Part shown: positions 16,393 through 27,309 of the stretch, piece by piece
Layout: each line of letters opens with the position of its first letter
Numbering within the stretch: the first letter of the stretch is position 1
NCBI RefSeq assembly: GCF_003946215.1
Contig: NZ_RHOW01000010.1
Span: 1-60,920, forward strand
Direction: 5' to 3'
Source of the DNA: Lapidilactobacillus mulanensis
Lineage (GTDB): Bacteria; Bacillota; Bacilli; Lactobacillales; Lactobacillaceae
Length of the DNA stretch: 60,920 bases
Position numbers and translations under genes: made by a program
Notes under the pieces: model-generated
The model's database searches: none
The model's input: only the letters and a program-made list of their open reading frames with translations
Told to the model about the DNA's origin: nothing

Positions 16393-16544
16393 TAGATCAC
16401 TTCCTCTGTGGTTTCAGGTGCACCCTGAATTTCGGTGACCTCATCGGCAGTCAAGTAACCAAGTGTTTGATATAGTCCGAGATCGTCAATAGTGTAAAAG
16501 CCCTGGTCAAATAAAAATTGGATATCTGTTTTACTTGGAAACAT
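16392..16544 (-). CDS. XkdX-like protein (50 aa)
   Basis: The frame encodes MFPSKTDIQFLFDQGFYTID... with GYLTADEVTEIQG, matching the short XkdX pattern (aromatic-rich first half, then LTxxEYxEITG). Such genes lie between tail-tip and holin genes in Gram-positive phages; their function is unknown. It overlaps the previous gene by 14 bases and the next by one. Confidence 0.75.
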   Translation of the reverse strand: MFPSKTDIQFLFDQGFYTIDDLGLYQTLGYLTADEVTEIQGAPETTEEVI

Positions 16545-16815
16545 CAGCGGACACCCCTTCCAATGTTGCGACTCGTGCTTCTAATGACGCGTTTTTGAGT
16601 AATAATTGTGCGACCATTTTCGAAACGGGATCGTATTTTTCGCCAACTCCACCGCCGGCGTCATACCAGCCTTGGGCTTTGCTATCCCATGCTGGGATAA
16701 GCAATCCGGTTGGTAGTGCGACTTCGGTCTCGAATAGTGGATTGACCTGATATGACTCATCGACTTGCTTGGTTTGACCTAAGGATTTCGGGTCTAAACT
16801 CCATATTGTTTTCAT
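16531..16815 (-). CDS. small baseplate-associated protein (94 aa)
   Basis: It starts MKTIWSLDPKSLGQTKQVDE, has a Trp/Gly-rich centre (PAWDSKAQGWYDAGGGVGEK) and ends in a short coiled coil (LLLKNASLEARVATLEG). It is a common small gene downstream of BppU in lactobacillus phages, probably a structural accessory protein. Confidence 0.65.
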   Translation of the reverse strand: MKTIWSLDPKSLGQTKQVDESYQVNPLFETEVALPTGLLIPAWDSKAQGWYDAGGGVGEKYDPVSKMVAQLLLKNASLEARVATLEGVSADVSK

Positions 16816-16819
16816 TTAA

Positions 16820-18352
16820 TTAACTTCCTTTCACTGCATTTTCTAGTGCTGCTAATCTTGATTCTATGCTGGTTGGATCGTCTTCGGGAGCTAGCGACCA
16901 CGGAGTCAATATGGTGCCCTTTTCCAGTTTTCGCATACCGGCAGACGTATTTAATTCCATGTTATTTGTATTCTCAGCTAGCCTAAACGAGACTGTTCCA
17001 GCTGGAACCTGTGCCATGACTACAGATAATTTACTTTCACCATGGTAAACTTGATTACCCGAATTAGTGGTCAACAATTGGTCATTGATGTCGTAGAAAT
17101 ATATCTGTGCATACGAATTACCACGGGTTATAGATGAGTTTGTGTTATCAAGCCACACTGAATAAATAATTGTGTCTCCGATTGTAAGCTTCTTGCTGGC
17201 TAAGCTACCTATATAAGAAATATTAAACCAGCTCTTGTTAATGGTAATCATTGAAGATGTGCCAATTAGGAGGTTTCTACCCCCCCCCAGGCGGATTTGA
17301 GCTTCTAACGCTGCTATACGGGCGTCCTGGGCATCATCGATTGCATTCTGGTCTTCTAATGCTGGTACTGCACTGCCCACAATCGATCCTTCTGCAACAA
17401 TCACATCTCCAAAATAAAGCGCGCCAGAAGTACCCGAGCTTGATCCATTATTGTCGATTCGGATATAACCGGTATCTACATTGGCTCCTGTGGTGAACGC
17501 AATGGTAATAGTTTCCTCTTTAGCTGTAGATAACTTCTTGTTTTCCAAAAGTAGTTGAGTGCTTGTGTATGCACTATCTGATTTGGACTTTGTTACAAAA
17601 AATATACTCAGTCCAGTAACACTAGCATCTCCAAATGCTACCATTTGAAAGATATATTGTGCTGTCCTTTTAACGGAAAAAGGCATAGAGCTCGCTGAAG
17701 TTTCATCGGCAGTTCCATCATTAGTAAGTTTAAATAAGTTCTCGTTACGCCCCTTATGATACAAGTGCCTATCTGTAAATAGCTTGCCATTATGGTTTCC
17801 GTAACTCCAATTGGCAACTGTCTTGGGATTGACACCATTCCTGATTAGGTTTCGAGTTCCAACCGTCATACCAGCTTGCAAAGCAGTTAGTTGTGTCTGT
17901 TGAGCCGCGATCTGTTGATTATTTGCAGCCAGCTTAGCCTCGCTATCTGTGATTAACTGATTCACTTTGGCAAGATAATCGTTGGCTTGCGATTGCGTGA
18001 TGTCCGCCGCTCGATCGACCACAATCCTGATATTGCGAGTGGCCACCGAATTCTTAGCACTGTCATACAATCTGAAATAAGCAACAGGTAGTTGCCCCGC
18101 TTCCGACGTGTCTGAACTCGTGAACGTGTAGCTGAATAGTCCGGCAGTTGCGTCCTTGATTGCGCCAGCGTGCTGTACCATTGAGCCTGACGGTAGATTT
18201 GCCTCAAATTGTAACGTGTAACCTGTGACAACAATTGGTTGATTATTCTCTGTGATCTGAATGTCGACCATTCGGAGTCCGCCATCACCTTGACGCAAAT
18301 TAATTGTTTCTAGAACCGGTTCACTTCGGTTTATATCTAGATTTATTTTCAT
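16820..18352 (-). CDS. BppU-family baseplate upper protein / adhesion protein
   Basis: The 510-aa protein opens with the BppU/DUF2479 N-terminal domain (about 1-120; LRQGDGGLRMVDIQITENNQ, FRLYDSAKNSVATRNIRIVV). A coiled coil (about 135-170) and two carbohydrate-binding-like modules follow, each opening with RNL (RNLIRNG at about 174; RNLLIGTSS at about 359). A second coiled coil ends the protein (LAALENAV). It should form part of the host-recognition organelle. Just before the second module is a G9 tract (17280-17288) encoding Gly-Gly-Gly. Confidence 0.85.
   Translation of the reverse strand: MKINLDINRSEPVLETINLRQGDGGLRMVDIQITENNQPIVVTGYTLQFEANLPSGSMVQHAGAIKDATAGLFSYTFTSSDTSEAGQLPVAYFRLYDSAKNSVATRNIRIVVDRAADITQSQANDYLAKVNQLITDSEAKLAANNQQIAAQQTQLTALQAGMTVGTRNLIRNGVNPKTVANWSYGNHNGKLFTDRHLYHKGRNENLFKLTNDGTADETSASSMPFSVKRTAQYIFQMVAFGDASVTGLSIFFVTKSKSDSAYTSTQLLLENKKLSTAKEETITIAFTTGANVDTGYIRIDNNGSSSGTSGALYFGDVIVAEGSIVGSAVPALEDQNAIDDAQDARIAALEAQIRLGGGRNLLIGTSSMITINKSWFNISYIGSLASKKLTIGDTIIYSVWLDNTNSSITRGNSYAQIYFYDINDQLLTTNSGNQVYHGESKLSVVMAQVPAGTVSFRLAENTNNMELNTSAGMRKLEKGTILTPWSLAPEDDPTSIESRLAALENAVKGS
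17280..17288 (-). repeat. G9 homopolymer in the baseplate gene
   Basis: On the coding strand nine G run through codons 355-358 (CTG GGG GGG GGT). With ten G the next codon becomes TAG; with eight, TAA follows within five codons. Either slip removes the C-terminal 150 residues. Confidence 0.9.
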
Positions 18353-18367
18353 TGATTTTTCACTTCC

Positions 18368-20251
18368 TTAGTACGCCCTGACTTCGCGCAAAACGTAGCC
18401 ATTATTAGGCGCCGTATCATTGGTAACATAGCCTTTGATCGTTTCATTGCTAATATATACATACTTAAATATCGGCTGTTTGGTGTCGCTATTCCACGTG
18501 CAGTTAACACCAGCACCACCATGATCAGTTGCGTGTGATTTTGGCACTCGGAAATATACGTATTGCGAATTACTTCCTTCGCCAGTACTCGTGTTGAATT
18601 GTGACCAGACAAGCTCCCATCCGCTAAGACAATTAACCATTGGGATTGATGGTGTAATGGTTTGAGTTGCGTTCATATATACGGCGCCTGACCACAGTAA
18701 TTGACCTACTGAGTTTAGCCGCGCGATCAAAGTCGGGCTGATCCCACCTAAGCTACCGTAGTCTGCATCAATGAAATTAACTAGGTTACCATCAACCGTG
18801 TTCTGCATAATGTAAAACGGCATCTTGGAGCCAACTACAAATCCATCCTGCGTAGACACCTGACCAAATGCGATGCCCTTACCACCAGCCCGATAATCGA
18901 CTGTGGTATAGACGGTTGGGACCGACAGCATGAATGTGGCTGCGCTGAAACTATCAGTGACCGTAATCTGAAACTGGTAGGCTTGATCAACACTGATATT
19001 GTTGACGTTAACCACGTTGTCGATCGCATATGCCGTGATACCGTGAGTGATTGACATCCATTCAGTGCCATCGATAGTCTTATACTGCAACATAATATCA
19101 TGAGCGTTTTTATTGGCTAAGTTAGACACGCTACCTTTGACAATCAGCTTAACAATCGTACCGTCGTCATCAGCTTTACCCTCTGCATTGATTCGTTCAC
19201 CAGATAGAACGATCTGTGGATTCGCATACGGTAGGATTGTGATCGACTTAGTGATATACGCTGACCAGCGTCCACGAGAATCCTTCGTTCTCACTTTGAT
19301 CGTGTATTGTGCCGGCGCGATCGGCTGTCCCTTGAGATCAATAGTCACTGACCGTCCATTATTGGTTGTGCTAGGATAAGCCGTGGATCCGATCACTGTT
19401 TCTGAAGCAGTGATCCATGAGTCCAAGACCCCTGCAGCTGATATTGAAATATTGAGCACTGACATGTCTTGAGCAAAATTAACCCCATCACCCAAAACAG
19501 CTCCAACCTTGGTATTACCTTCCGCAATAGAGACTGCAGATGTGGTTGGAATCACACTAGTGGGAATCGTCAGATAGCGAGTCTGCTTATATGATCCAAT
19601 CTTTGTGGACCCACTATAAGTCTCGAGTTCAAAGCTACCGTACCCAGATGTTGCACTGGCAATCTGTCCCGCAAAATCAGATAACTTTGGCGTGAAATTG
19701 ACATTGACTCCAGTCGCCGGATTGTTGAGCACCTGAATGCGTTTGGATCCATAATTAATCCAGACTTTATGACTAAACCCAGCTGCAGCCGCCGTGATTT
19801 TCATCGTGACATTGCTATCCATCTCATACGTGCTTTTGTCAGTTATGAATGTGCTCGCTCGCGGAATCGTATTGAGTGTGATCTTAGAACTGCCGGAAAA
19901 TGCCCCAAGATAACCATATGAACCAGATGTAATGTTGAGCGAGTAGCTAAACCCGATAGTCAGTGACTTTGTTCCATTAGCAGCGTGTGACACCGTCTTA
20001 GTGACCGTTCCCAACGTCTGCGTGTTGCCACCGCCTGTTGTTGGATTGTGCGAGAACGTCCCTTTCTGGCCGTCGATCGTGATGTAACCAGACTTATTCG
20101 CGGCGTTAATATTCCAAGTTGCGGCACTAACCAGATAAGCCGTGGCCGTGATTGTCGATGTGTTGTTGGCCACATTCTGAGTTGCTGACCATTTCATCGT
20201 TATCTGCCAACCGCCTACTTTGGTCCCACTTGCTGATCCACTTAGACTCAT
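18368..20251 (-). CDS. DUF859-type phage minor structural (tail) protein
   Basis: The 627-aa protein begins MSLSGSASGTKVGGWQITMKW and has beta-rich repeats with NTIPRAS at the end of the first module, as in DUF859 siphovirus tail proteins. The C-terminal part (GKGIAFGQVSTQDGFVVGS) resembles tail-fibre tip domains. It overlaps the Tal gene by 4 bases and lies before BppU, consistent with a tail-tip or fibre component. Confidence 0.8.
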   Translation of the reverse strand: MSLSGSASGTKVGGWQITMKWSATQNVANNTSTITATAYLVSAATWNINAANKSGYITIDGQKGTFSHNPTTGGGNTQTLGTVTKTVSHAANGTKSLTIGFSYSLNITSGSYGYLGAFSGSSKITLNTIPRASTFITDKSTYEMDSNVTMKITAAAAGFSHKVWINYGSKRIQVLNNPATGVNVNFTPKLSDFAGQIASATSGYGSFELETYSGSTKIGSYKQTRYLTIPTSVIPTTSAVSIAEGNTKVGAVLGDGVNFAQDMSVLNISISAAGVLDSWITASETVIGSTAYPSTTNNGRSVTIDLKGQPIAPAQYTIKVRTKDSRGRWSAYITKSITILPYANPQIVLSGERINAEGKADDDGTIVKLIVKGSVSNLANKNAHDIMLQYKTIDGTEWMSITHGITAYAIDNVVNVNNISVDQAYQFQITVTDSFSAATFMLSVPTVYTTVDYRAGGKGIAFGQVSTQDGFVVGSKMPFYIMQNTVDGNLVNFIDADYGSLGGISPTLIARLNSVGQLLWSGAVYMNATQTITPSIPMVNCLSGWELVWSQFNTSTGEGSNSQYVYFRVPKSHATDHGGAGVNCTWNSDTKQPIFKYVYISNETIKGYVTNDTAPNNGYVLREVRAY

Positions 20252-22344
20252 ACACTCTCACCTCCTACCCACTTAAATGATAAGTTCCCGTTTTCTCTCG
20301 GAACAAACGCGAAATTGCCTAACCTCAAAGAGTTGAGAAACTCTCCATCTGTGATATAAAGCTTGTTATTGTTGATATATGCAACTTCGTTACCACTTTG
20401 TAGAAAGCCAATGCGATCATTCTGAATCTTAAGTGTGACTTCATTGCCAACTTGTCCCAGGATGATGTTGCCATCCTCAAAACGGATATATTTAACAATT
20501 TGCTGGAATTGAGTCTTGGTGTCACCATCAATATTGGAAATCTGTTCCAGGATATTCGTGAACTGGAACAAGAAATCATCTTTAGTCTGCTCAAATTGGG
20601 TGCTGACTGTGCTCTGATAATCGACCAACTCATCTTTAGTGGCATAGTCTTCATCGCTTTGTTGGCGAATACTATCCGCTTCGGCTGCCAACTGTTCTTG
20701 AGTCCACGCTTTAGTGTCTTCATTGGCATCGATCACGTTTCCTTGAATGACATTATTGATGCTGTTCATAGTGACTAGCTTGGCGTCGTAATAAGCTTGA
20801 AAATCAGTTCTTAGCGTGGCACCATCAGCGGTACTTGTGGTTGTCAAGTCGCTCAAAAGTGGCGTTAGAAACGCCGTCAACGAATCATAAGCGGTCCCTA
20901 GCCCAGTTGTGTCAACACCATAACTACTGGCGCTCTCATCGAGCTGTGGCTTCTCAGAGGCAATGACATCCCACTCTTTTTTGAGTTGTTGTTTCTCATT
21001 AGGCGTGAGTTTGCCATCGGCTGATAAGTCGGTCAACTGAGAATTGGCTTCGTCAATGTCATCGAGAGCTTGCCTGATCTGTTTCTGCTGGTCAGACAAT
21101 AATTCACTCTGCTCCTTGACGCCTTTATTGATTTCTGCAACTTCCATGCCGATCTTTTCGGAGTCCTGCTTGATTTCTGAGTATTTCTCAGTTGCATTCT
21201 GTTGGATCTCGCGGACCTTCTCATTGACCACATAATCAGACTGCACTTTGTTGATCACTTTAGACGTAGACACTTGTTTATCCGTCAATGATTTACGCTG
21301 CAGACCAATCGTTAACTTGTCAGCAGCAGGATTGGTCAAATTGAGTTCCAGTTTCTCAGCCAACAATAGCTCATCAACATCATGGGGTTTTGAAGTCACT
21401 TGCACGTATTCGAATAGCCGAAAATGATTGACTTTCTGGCCTGCGTTGGCTAGATCGACCGCCGTTAATTCCAGCGTAATATCCATCTTGACTAACTCCG
21501 CCAACTCGACTTTAGCCTTGCGTAACAGATTGTCGGCCAGCGTCACATCATCCCAGGTCACCACTTCAATGATATAGCCATATTTGGCCACTGCTTCATC
21601 GTCAACGATCACATCATTGTCATCATTGACAGATTTAACCGTTAACCTCTCGCCGGTATCATTGCCATCCTCATCTTTGATCTGTGTTCCCAGCGGCAAG
21701 ATTGCTGTGTAGATTCCAGTCGCGGAACTTGTTTTTTTGAGGTCGAGAATGTTCTTGCCAAGTTCGATTGTTTGATCAGATTTATAATCAGAGTCAGCGA
21801 GATAGTCCAAATAATTCACGCCGTTTTCTCGCCGAATCATCAGATAACCACCCAAGGACTTGATCAATTTGTCTTCAACAACGTCCCAAGTTTTTGGATA
21901 AGTAGAATCAGAGCGAACAATCACATCGTTGGGATCCGTGACCGTAACCTTGCCAAGCTTAAATTGCTTGTCGGTGCCGACTTGAGTATTGTGTTGATCA
22001 ATAATCAGCGACAGATACCCCTCAACCGATCCGGTGTATTCGTATGGGCGGAGAATGGTGTCGTTGAAATAAGTCATCTCACCTTCAACGGTGACTGTCT
22101 TGGCGTTACTCAATGCTGTCTGATCGTCAAGAACACGCCCACGGAAACGAAGAGCATTGTCTTGATAGATCTCGACAATGCTCTTTCGCTTGGCTATTCT
22201 GTTATATAAAGGGTGATACTGGTGAATTGTGAAAGTGAAGGTACCGTTCTTGTTAACTTCCAGCGATAGTTTTGGGTCGAATATTTCGTAGCCCTTCGCC
22301 CGTGGATCATAGAGGAGCTCGTCATCGAGCATCGCATAATACAT
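20248..22344 (-). CDS. tail-associated protein (Tal, prophage endopeptidase tail family)
   Basis: The 698-aa protein has the N-terminal gp27/Tal fold (about 1-380; MLDDELLYDPRAKGYEIFDP, SIVEIYQDNALRFRGRVLDD, LGGYLMIRRENGVNYLDYL). A long coiled coil follows (about 380-480), then a C-terminal segment with DGNIILGQVGNEVTLKIQND. It would close the tail tip below Dit. I see no clear peptidoglycan hydrolase domain in its C-terminal half. Confidence 0.85.
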   Translation of the reverse strand: MYYAMLDDELLYDPRAKGYEIFDPKLSLEVNKNGTFTFTIHQYHPLYNRIAKRKSIVEIYQDNALRFRGRVLDDQTALSNAKTVTVEGEMTYFNDTILRPYEYTGSVEGYLSLIIDQHNTQVGTDKQFKLGKVTVTDPNDVIVRSDSTYPKTWDVVEDKLIKSLGGYLMIRRENGVNYLDYLADSDYKSDQTIELGKNILDLKKTSSATGIYTAILPLGTQIKDEDGNDTGERLTVKSVNDDNDVIVDDEAVAKYGYIIEVVTWDDVTLADNLLRKAKVELAELVKMDITLELTAVDLANAGQKVNHFRLFEYVQVTSKPHDVDELLLAEKLELNLTNPAADKLTIGLQRKSLTDKQVSTSKVINKVQSDYVVNEKVREIQQNATEKYSEIKQDSEKIGMEVAEINKGVKEQSELLSDQQKQIRQALDDIDEANSQLTDLSADGKLTPNEKQQLKKEWDVIASEKPQLDESASSYGVDTTGLGTAYDSLTAFLTPLLSDLTTTSTADGATLRTDFQAYYDAKLVTMNSINNVIQGNVIDANEDTKAWTQEQLAAEADSIRQQSDEDYATKDELVDYQSTVSTQFEQTKDDFLFQFTNILEQISNIDGDTKTQFQQIVKYIRFEDGNIILGQVGNEVTLKIQNDRIGFLQSGNEVAYINNNKLYITDGEFLNSLRLGNFAFVPRENGNLSFKWVGGESV

Positions 22345-23013
22345 CTATAACGCCCCCTCTTGATAAGTGATTGTGACCTTGGTACCTGCTGTAGCCTTGA
22401 TTGTGATTGGATTGTCGCCTTGAGTTAAGAAGACATTTGCCAGAGTGAAGGTCCCCTTGATGTGTGAGTAGGTCGTGGCATTGAACGTGATTTGACTGTC
22501 AGCACTGATCGTGAATGTTGGCAATGTTGTCATGCGCTCGTTGACCAAGTTAAGTGTCAATGAACCACTGTCAGGCACGGTCGCCGATACTTTGGTTAAC
22601 TCATTTTTGTAACGATAAGGCTCCATAACACCAGTAACACTAATTATCGATAGGCCTTTATTGCCACGAAAATCTGCGACTGCTCGAAGCCTGCCTACAA
22701 AATGATAATCGGGATATAATGGCAGAACTACATCTATCCGTCTGCCGTGAACGTCATTAACAAAACTTGACAATGAACTTTGCCATCCTTTTTCATACTT
22801 AGGCTTAGCCAATGTCAGTTCAATATTCCTGTCCTTATACCTGATTTCACCTGTCAGGGCCTCACTCACATCAATTGAGCCATCTCCTGCAGGATTATCA
22901 ATTAGGTCCGTTCTTGGTTCAGGATCTTCTAAAACAATGCCAGGGCTCAGATATAAGCCATAGTTCTGTAATGCCCACTTATCACCAAATTTAATATCAA
23001 TGATCGTTGGCAT
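22345..23013 (-). CDS. distal tail protein (Dit)
   Basis: The 222-aa protein fits Dit of siphoviruses: a N-terminal beta-ring domain with PEPRTDLIDNPAGDGSIDVSEAL, then a galectin-like C-terminal domain. It forms the hub between tail tube and baseplate. It abuts the tape measure gene by one base and lies immediately before Tal. Confidence 0.88.
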   Translation of the reverse strand: MPTIIDIKFGDKWALQNYGLYLSPGIVLEDPEPRTDLIDNPAGDGSIDVSEALTGEIRYKDRNIELTLAKPKYEKGWQSSLSSFVNDVHGRRIDVVLPLYPDYHFVGRLRAVADFRGNKGLSIISVTGVMEPYRYKNELTKVSATVPDSGSLTLNLVNERMTTLPTFTISADSQITFNATTYSHIKGTFTLANVFLTQGDNPITIKATAGTKVTITYQEGAL

Positions 23014-26000
23014 CTAATCACCCCTCTCGGATAAGTCAACTGAGCGACCCATTGCACCGCTATAATCATTTGTTGTTTCTGCAACAAGTACATCATTTTT
23101 AAGATACATTTTTGGATTGTAGTCTTTTTGATTTGTGATCTCAATTAACTTGTCAAGCTTGTTGACAACTGCATTATTATCCGATTTAGTCATATTTGTA
23201 CTACTTGAATAGTTGTAAATATTACTTGCGATTGGTGCATTTCTAATGTTCCCGCCGGCCAACGATTCAGCTCCAGCAAAGGATAACTGCGGTGACATTG
23301 CGAAACTCAGCTTGTCAGCCATGCCCGCAACGGTTGATTGGACATCTTTAAAGTTCTTCTCCAACCCACCATTCAAGCCTGACATGATTGCCTTACCAGC
23401 TGGGATCAATAACTTTCGATCATAACTAATTGGTCCTTTATGATCGCGGATCCAGTCACCGATTCCACCAACGAATTTCTTGACCTTACCCCAAGCTTTC
23501 TGCAAGCCATCAGACAAACTGTTCATGATTGCTTGACCTGCTTTTGCGAGGCTGAAGTGACTGAGTACGTTAAATCCGCTTTTGATTCCACCGACGACAT
23601 TAGAAACGATTCCTTTAAAACCATCCCAGGCACCTTTTACGCCACTGACAATGCCTTTACCGATTCCAATTATTGTTGATTTAAGGCCATTCCATGCGCT
23701 ACTTGCGGTTGATTTGATACCCGACCACAAGCCTGACATGAACGACTTTAAACCATTCCAGAGCGACTTTGCTCCGTTGACAGTCCCAGTAATTGCGTTT
23801 GAGATTGCTGACTTGATACCGTTCCAAATTGACGAAGCAAGTGATTTAATGCCGTTCCAAAGTGCACTGATAAACGATTTAAAACCATTCCATACATTCT
23901 TACCAGTGGAAATAATCCCGTTCCATAAGGCGACAACAATGGTCCTGATTGCGTTCCACACAGTCTGAAAATAGGTCTTGATGAAATCAAGTACGCCAGA
24001 GAAATAAGTCTTCAATCCGTTCCAAATCTGTGATGCGGCGCTTGTAATGCTGTTCCAAATCAAAGTCAAATCAGCCTGAAGCTGAGTCCAGTCACCAGTA
24101 ATCAAGTCGATTAGTAACAGAATCGGTGCCATGATTACTGTTTTAAGCATGTTCCATACGCCACTTGCGACAGAAACAATACCATTCCAAATTGCCGTTA
24201 ATGACGTGCCAAAGGTATTCCATACGTTTGTAGCAATCGTTACTATCCCATTCCAAATACCAGTAAAGAAGGCTGATATTGCTGTCCAAACGGTTGTTGC
24301 AACCGTCTGAATTCCAGTCCAAAGATTGGAGAAGAATGTGCCAATTGCAGTCCAAGCTGACTGAATACCAGAAACAGCTGTTGTCACACCGCCAGTGATC
24401 CCAGACCAAATTCCACTGAAGAAATCAGTAATACCTGACCAAACACCTTTGATGGCTGTTACAGCATTTGAGAAGAATCCAGTAACTGAATCCCAAACCG
24501 ATGAAGCTGTTGCGGTTAATGAATTCCATGCACCTTTAAGCCAATCTACAAATGCCGACCAAGCTTGTTTGCCGACGGTTGTTTGAGTAAAGAACCAGGT
24601 CAACCCGGCGACAATAGCAGTAATACCCATGATTATCCATCCTGCTGGCGACATGAAGCCCATGACCATTTGAAGTGCTTTAAAGACACCACCAACATTC
24701 TTAACAACAGAAGTTATCATTGTAAATCCAGAAACAACGCTTTTAATTGCTGTTGTCACACCAGTGAATATAGAAACAACTTTGCTGATACCTTTAAACG
24801 CAGCAACTGCGCCAAGAATTGCAACTGCAAAACTTCTAACTATTTCATTATTAAATGCTGCCGAGACAAAGGTGCCCACTTGTTTAATCACGTCTAAAAG
24901 GCCGCTCAAGACGACCTTAACACCAGTGAATATTGATTCCCATGGTAATCCTTCGATTATGCCACCAACTTGACCAATAGCGGAGCTTATTCCGTTGAAT
25001 ATACCCGAGATTACCGGTCCAAGTTCTTTAACTTTATCGCCAAGTCCACTAACAACATCGCCAGAAAAAACTTTGTTAAAAGCCTTACCGACGGTATTCA
25101 TTATTCCCGAAATAACAACCACAAATACGTTTGCAGCACTTGTGACTCCGTCAAACACAGCACTGAACAACGTGCCAATTGGAGCTAAAACTTCTTTAAG
25201 CTTTTCAATGCTTAATCCCGCAAACATATTAGAAAACATAGCTTTAAGGTTTAAGAAAATAGGGGTAATACTTGAAATTGCTGACTTAGCTACCGGCTGT
25301 AGCGTGTTGAATGCCCCACCTATAACGTTGATAATTTGATCGGCTATACCCGAGAAGTTAATCCCAGAAAGTGCATCGGAAACGCCACTGATAGCATTAA
25401 TCCCAGCCTTTGAAACCTGATCATAGGCTGGTTGTAGCTTGGTAACTAATGTTTCACGCAATCCGTCCATGGCTTGTCCGACCGTTTTATATTGAGTTGC
25501 CATCTTCGTAAAGTTAGCGTTAGTACCCGTTTTAGCAATCGCATCGAAGAAATCTTGAGTAGCAAGTTTTCCGTCCTGAACGTTTTTGATCATGTCTGTC
25601 GTGCTCATGCCCATTGTTTTCGCAACGGCGGCAACACCAGCAGGCGTTTGCTCAAGAATCAATTTGAAATCTTCCCATGCTACTTTAGGTTTAGCAGCCA
25701 TCTGTGTGGCTTGTTGGCTTAATGTCGTCATTGCTTGAGTTGGTTCAGCAGAAGCAGCTGCCAATCCACCAAAACCTTTGACCAATTGAGTCGTGTTTTT
25801 GGTACCGACTGCCGCTAACTGGCTGTATGTTGACGCCATGTCAGACGCTGAGTAGATAGTTTGGGTGGCGAAATCCTGCAGTGATTTTTTTGTGCTGTTG
25901 ATTTCTTTTTGAGGCATTTTTAGGTTTGACATGTTGCCTTGGAATGTTTGCCATGTTGCACTTGACTCACTTAAATCACTGCCTAAACCACCAAGTGAGT

Positions 26001-26193
26001 TACCAATCACGCTAATAGCCTTCGAAATTGCGCCACTGATTAAGTTTGCGCCGAAAACACTCTTAAAAATACTGCCCGTTTTAGTAGCCTCACCACCTAA
26101 ACTACCAAGCCCTTTTTTTAGTGAAGCAACAGAGCTAATCGCTTCTTGACCATCGGCATCAATTAAAATCTTGACCGTTCCATCAGCCGCCAT
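23014..26193 (-). CDS. tail tape measure protein
   Basis: At 1059 aa it is the longest phage protein. The N-terminal tape-measure domain (about 80-270) contains [20 protein letters not shown] and [21 protein letters not shown]. Hydrophobic helices follow (about 450-560). The C-terminal half is built from about 20 tryptophan repeats of the type IWNGIKSxxS (about 560-880), the regular repeats that set tail length. It would be cleaved or folded into the tail tube and helps DNA entry. Confidence 0.93.
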   Translation of the reverse strand: MAADGTVKILIDADGQEAISSVASLKKGLGSLGGEATKTGSIFKSVFGANLISGAISKAISVIGNSLGGLGSDLSESSATWQTFQGNMSNLKMPQKEINSTKKSLQDFATQTIYSASDMASTYSQLAAVGTKNTTQLVKGFGGLAAASAEPTQAMTTLSQQATQMAAKPKVAWEDFKLILEQTPAGVAAVAKTMGMSTTDMIKNVQDGKLATQDFFDAIAKTGTNANFTKMATQYKTVGQAMDGLRETLVTKLQPAYDQVSKAGINAISGVSDALSGINFSGIADQIINVIGGAFNTLQPVAKSAISSITPIFLNLKAMFSNMFAGLSIEKLKEVLAPIGTLFSAVFDGVTSAANVFVVVISGIMNTVGKAFNKVFSGDVVSGLGDKVKELGPVISGIFNGISSAIGQVGGIIEGLPWESIFTGVKVVLSGLLDVIKQVGTFVSAAFNNEIVRSFAVAILGAVAAFKGISKVVSIFTGVTTAIKSVVSGFTMITSVVKNVGGVFKALQMVMGFMSPAGWIIMGITAIVAGLTWFFTQTTVGKQAWSAFVDWLKGAWNSLTATASSVWDSVTGFFSNAVTAIKGVWSGITDFFSGIWSGITGGVTTAVSGIQSAWTAIGTFFSNLWTGIQTVATTVWTAISAFFTGIWNGIVTIATNVWNTFGTSLTAIWNGIVSVASGVWNMLKTVIMAPILLLIDLITGDWTQLQADLTLIWNSITSAASQIWNGLKTYFSGVLDFIKTYFQTVWNAIRTIVVALWNGIISTGKNVWNGFKSFISALWNGIKSLASSIWNGIKSAISNAITGTVNGAKSLWNGLKSFMSGLWSGIKSTASSAWNGLKSTIIGIGKGIVSGVKGAWDGFKGIVSNVVGGIKSGFNVLSHFSLAKAGQAIMNSLSDGLQKAWGKVKKFVGGIGDWIRDHKGPISYDRKLLIPAGKAIMSGLNGGLEKNFKDVQSTVAGMADKLSFAMSPQLSFAGAESLAGGNIRNAPIASNIYNYSSSTNMTKSDNNAVVNKLDKLIEITNQKDYNPKMYLKNDVLVAETTNDYSGAMGRSVDLSERGD

Positions 26194-26770
26194 AGTCGTC
26201 CGCCTCCTCTTCTATCACGTTAGAAGGCAGTGCTAGTGCTTTCTGCTGCTCTTTCGTCTGCTTACGCTGTTCTTTATCCTTAATTTTGGATAAATCAGTA
26301 GATCTAATCTGTCTGATCTGTCGGAACATCGTGTCTTCAGGCAAAGCATTGAGCAATGCCACGAACTTGATCCATTGCATCTTGCCTTGTTGATCAATTA
26401 AATCAATCCCATACGCCTGTAAAAACGCTGCATAGATATATCTGGCATCTAAATCAAAATCGAAGTCAGGTTTACTATCATTAGCTTTTGTTGGCATCGG
26501 ATCGCCATTGACGTCATATTTGACCGCACTAGTCTGTTCAACAGTCAGTACTTCTTGAATTGCGTCGTATAAATCAATCCAATAATCAACGCTTGGTAAT
26601 TTACCAATGACCAGCAGTCTTAGATAAGTTTCTAGTCGATCATCAGCGGTCATCTCTTTGTCACTTAACGCAGAAAACGCCAATAGAACATTGTCAAAAT
26701 CTAGGTTTAATCGGTACTCAACGTCGTTAACAGCCACCTCACTTGGTAATTTTTCGTACAAGCGAAACAT
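26183..26770 (-). CDS. Gp15-family tail assembly protein
   Basis: The 195-aa protein matches the bacteriophage Gp15 family ([25 protein letters not shown]; the central YDAIQEVL and [22 protein letters not shown]). In position it corresponds to the second tail assembly chaperone (gpGT-like), which guides the tape measure. It overlaps the tape measure gene by 11 bases. Confidence 0.82.
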   Translation of the reverse strand: MFRLYEKLPSEVAVNDVEYRLNLDFDNVLLAFSALSDKEMTADDRLETYLRLLVIGKLPSVDYWIDLYDAIQEVLTVEQTSAVKYDVNGDPMPTKANDSKPDFDFDLDARYIYAAFLQAYGIDLIDQQGKMQWIKFVALLNALPEDTMFRQIRQIRSTDLSKIKDKEQRKQTKEQQKALALPSNVIEEEADDYGG

Positions 26771-26778
26771 GATACCAC

Positions 26779-27246
26779 CTACTTCTTGTTTCGGTTTTTG
26801 AGATACTTAATTTTTTTATTGGCTGATTTTTGTTTGATTTTTGCAAATTTTTGTTCGAGCTTGGCGCCGACATAATCGGAAACTTGTGTGTAGAGATCGA
26901 GCATATTCAAGAAGCTATTACCACCGCCTGCATTGGCGATCTCTTCATATTTGCCAACACCAAAATCATCGTCGAATCGGGTTTTGACCATTTCCGAAAT
27001 GCCTTCGATCACTGTGCCAACATTCTCGTCTGAAAGCTCGTCATCACCGATTGTTTTTGCGTATTTATCCTGAATTTTCTGCAATTCCTTCTGCAATTCA
27101 TCGTTATGTTTCTTAGCGTTTTGCAGAATGTTATCAGAAATATCGACTTTCAAAGTGAAATCGTGTGTCTTGTCAGGATCGTTCTTATCTCGGATACCAA
27201 TCGGAATCAAAATATTACCGGAATCTACTATAATGCGTTCTGTCAT
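26779..27246 (-). CDS. tail assembly chaperone (gpG-like)
   Basis: The 155-aa protein starts MTERIIVDSGNILIPIGIRD and is followed by the Gp15-type gene, the usual chaperone pair between tail tube and tape measure. The ATG at 27244-27246 has GGAGG 8 bases upstream; an in-frame upstream ATG adds five residues but would include the ribosome site. No slippery sequence joining it to the next gene was evident. Confidence 0.75.
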   Translation of the reverse strand: MTERIIVDSGNILIPIGIRDKNDPDKTHDFTLKVDISDNILQNAKKHNDELQKELQKIQDKYAKTIGDDELSDENVGTVIEGISEMVKTRFDDDFGVGKYEEIANAGGGNSFLNMLDLYTQVSDYVGAKLEQKFAKIKQKSANKKIKYLKNRNKK

Positions 27247-27263
27247 GTTATTTTCCTCCAAAA

Positions 27264-27303
27264 AAATAAGAGACGACCGCTCTCAAGCTAGCCGTCTCTC
27301 TTA
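27264..27303 (-). terminator. partial terminator after the tail tube gene
   Basis: AATAAGAGA-type arms with an inner GAC/GTC stem are followed on the minus strand by seven T. An attenuating hairpin here would make the tail tube mRNA more abundant than the chaperone and tape measure mRNAs. Confidence 0.6.
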
Positions 27304-27309
27304 TTATTT

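Noticed and set aside
23440-25339. Several + strand frames opposite the tape measure gene
   Set aside because: They arise from the Trp-rich repeats of the tape measure frame and lack ribosome sites.
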